Positions 4,926 through 5,626 of a stretch of DNA of 5,626 bases are shown in pieces. The stretch is taken from NCBI GenBank assembly GCA_030635805.1, contig DAOVYC010000050.1:1-5626 (forward strand). The letters run 5' to 3'. Position 1 is the first letter of the stretch. Each line of letters starts with the position of its first letter. Made by a program: the position numbers and the translations under genes. Below the pieces are notes generated by a model. It had not been told where the DNA came from and made no database searches. It saw only the letters and a list, made by a program, of their open reading frames with translations. This stretch comes from a bacterium (GTDB lineage: Bacteria; Patescibacteriota; Gracilibacteria; JAUYGZ01; DAOVYC01).

Positions 4926-5626
4926 AGCCCCGCCTTCTCTCCCACATACTCACAAATATCCACCATTCTCTCACTGTAGCCCCACTCATTGTCATACCAG
5001 GCGAGAATCTTACACATGTTTCCGCCTATTACCTTTGTCGAGAGAGCATCTACTATTCCGGAATAGCTTGATTGCTTGTAATCAATAGATACCAGAGGTT
5101 CTTCGCTATATCCGAGATAGCTCTTTAAATTACCTTCGGAAGCTTCTTTGAAAGCTTTATTGATCTCTTCCGTGGTAGCATCCTTCTCAAGAATTACTGT
5201 TAAATCCACAAGTGATACCGTAGGTGTAGGAATACGGACTGCACCGCCATCCAGCTTGCCCTCCAGCTCGGGGATAACCAGTCCTACCGCCTTGGCCGCT
5301 CCGGTGGTAGTGGGGATCATGCTTTGCCCGGCACTTCTGGCCCTTCGGAGATCTTTATGGGATACATCCAAAATTTTCTGATCATTGGTGTAGGCATGAA
5401 TTGTTGTCATAAATCCCTTTTCAATACCAAAAGTATCCTGGATAACCTTTGCTACCGGAGCCAGACAGTTTGTTGTACAAGAGGCATTGGAAATTATGAT
5501 TCCCTTTCCCGGGTCAAAAAGTTCATGATTCAATCCCCTTACATACGTTCCATCTATTTCATCCTTAGCCGCAGCGGAAATTATTACCCGTTTGGCACCA
5601 GCCTTAACATGTTTCATCGCCCCCTC
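4922..5626 (-). CDS. gap: Glyceraldehyde-3-phosphate dehydrogenase, phosphorylating (C-terminal 234 residues)
   Basis: This cytoplasmic glycolytic enzyme oxidises glyceraldehyde 3-phosphate to 1,3-bisphosphoglycerate. The frame stays open to the right edge: codons before Met at 5617 read Glu-Gly-Ala, continuing the family sequence, so that Met is internal. About 100 N-terminal residues with most of the nucleotide-binding fold are outside the window. Counting from that Met, the nucleophile Cys47 is in SNASCTTNCLAP, the base His74 in TTIHAYTNDQ, and the cofactor-binding Asn210 in WYDNEWGYS. The S-loop reads LDVSHKDLRRAR; the Leu-Pro found there in NAD-specific enzymes (187-188, Bacillus numbering) is Val-Ser, as in NADP-tolerant forms with Ser at 188. 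SAAAKD replaces the common SAPAKD. The reading frame is intact to TAA at 4922-4924, which overlaps the stop of the convergent sortase gene. Confidence 0.97.
   Translation of the reverse strand, partial: EGAMKHVKAGAKRVIISAAAKDEIDGTYVRGLNHELFDPGKGIIISNASCTTNCLAPVAKVIQDTFGIEKGFMTTIHAYTNDQKILDVSHKDLRRARSAGQSMIPTTTGAAKAVGLVIPELEGKLDGGAVRIPTPTVSLVDLTVILEKDATTEEINKAFKEASEGNLKSYLGYSEEPLVSIDYKQSSYSGIVDALSTKVIGGNMCKILAWYDNEWGYSERMVDICEYVGEKAGL

Noticed and set aside
5615..5617. Met codon as the true start of gap
   Set aside because: The frame continues upstream to the window edge with family-like residues, and the N-terminal half of the enzyme would be missing.
1..5626. UGA recoding as in Gracilibacteria
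   Set aside because: Three genes end at TGA at family-appropriate positions and TAA and TAG are also used, with no in-frame TGA needed to complete any protein.

Overview
The window is a compact, AT-rich bacterial chromosome segment with seven complete protein genes and one cut by the right edge. All three stop codons are used: TAA (127-aa membrane gene, sortase, gap), TAG (rplU, uracil-DNA glycosylase) and TGA (yraN, dacA, WcaJ-like). This argues for the standard code and against the UGA-Gly lineages (Gracilibacteria/Absconditabacteria). Weak or missing Shine-Dalgarno sequences, small proteins, short gaps with word-like micro-repeats, and this mix of genes suggest a Candidate Phyla Radiation (Patescibacteria/Parcubacteria-type) genome. 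That is a judgement from style, not a proven placement.

Layout. From 1 to about 3790 everything is on the minus strand. In transcription order the genes are: the membrane and CoA-binding half of a WcaJ/WbaP-type polyprenyl-phosphate sugar-phosphotransferase (2977-3789), a family 4-type uracil-DNA glycosylase (2332-2892), ribosomal protein bL21 with its own promoter (1932-2240), a serine D-Ala-D-Ala carboxypeptidase (964-1881), a YraN/UPF0102 nuclease-fold protein (509-874), and a four-helix membrane protein of unknown function (74-457). A divergent intergenic region (3790-4037) holds tandem repeats and two good plus-strand promoters for a membrane-anchored sortase (4038-4925). The sortase ends tail-to-tail with a minus-strand glyceraldehyde-3-phosphate dehydrogenase gene (4922-5626, N-terminal coding part outside the window). 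Their two TAA stops share the palindrome TTAA.

How the genes fit together. Three genes concern the cell envelope: D,D-carboxypeptidase, sortase and the sugar-transferase-like protein. The rest are housekeeping genes for translation, base-excision repair, glycolysis and a putative nuclease. No mobile element, CRISPR array, tRNA or rRNA was seen. I found no clear undescribed multi-gene system. The most notable signals are (i) different short tandem repeats in several intergenic gaps, one of which supplies a ribosome-binding site; (ii) a sugar-transferase scaffold that stops where its catalytic domain should begin, directly before a GC-rich hairpin element; (iii) a -10 box that contains the first ATG of the sortase frame and so moves the start; (iv) a zero-spacing convergent gene end; and (v) Val-Ser in the GAPDH cofactor loop where NAD-specific enzymes have Leu-Pro.
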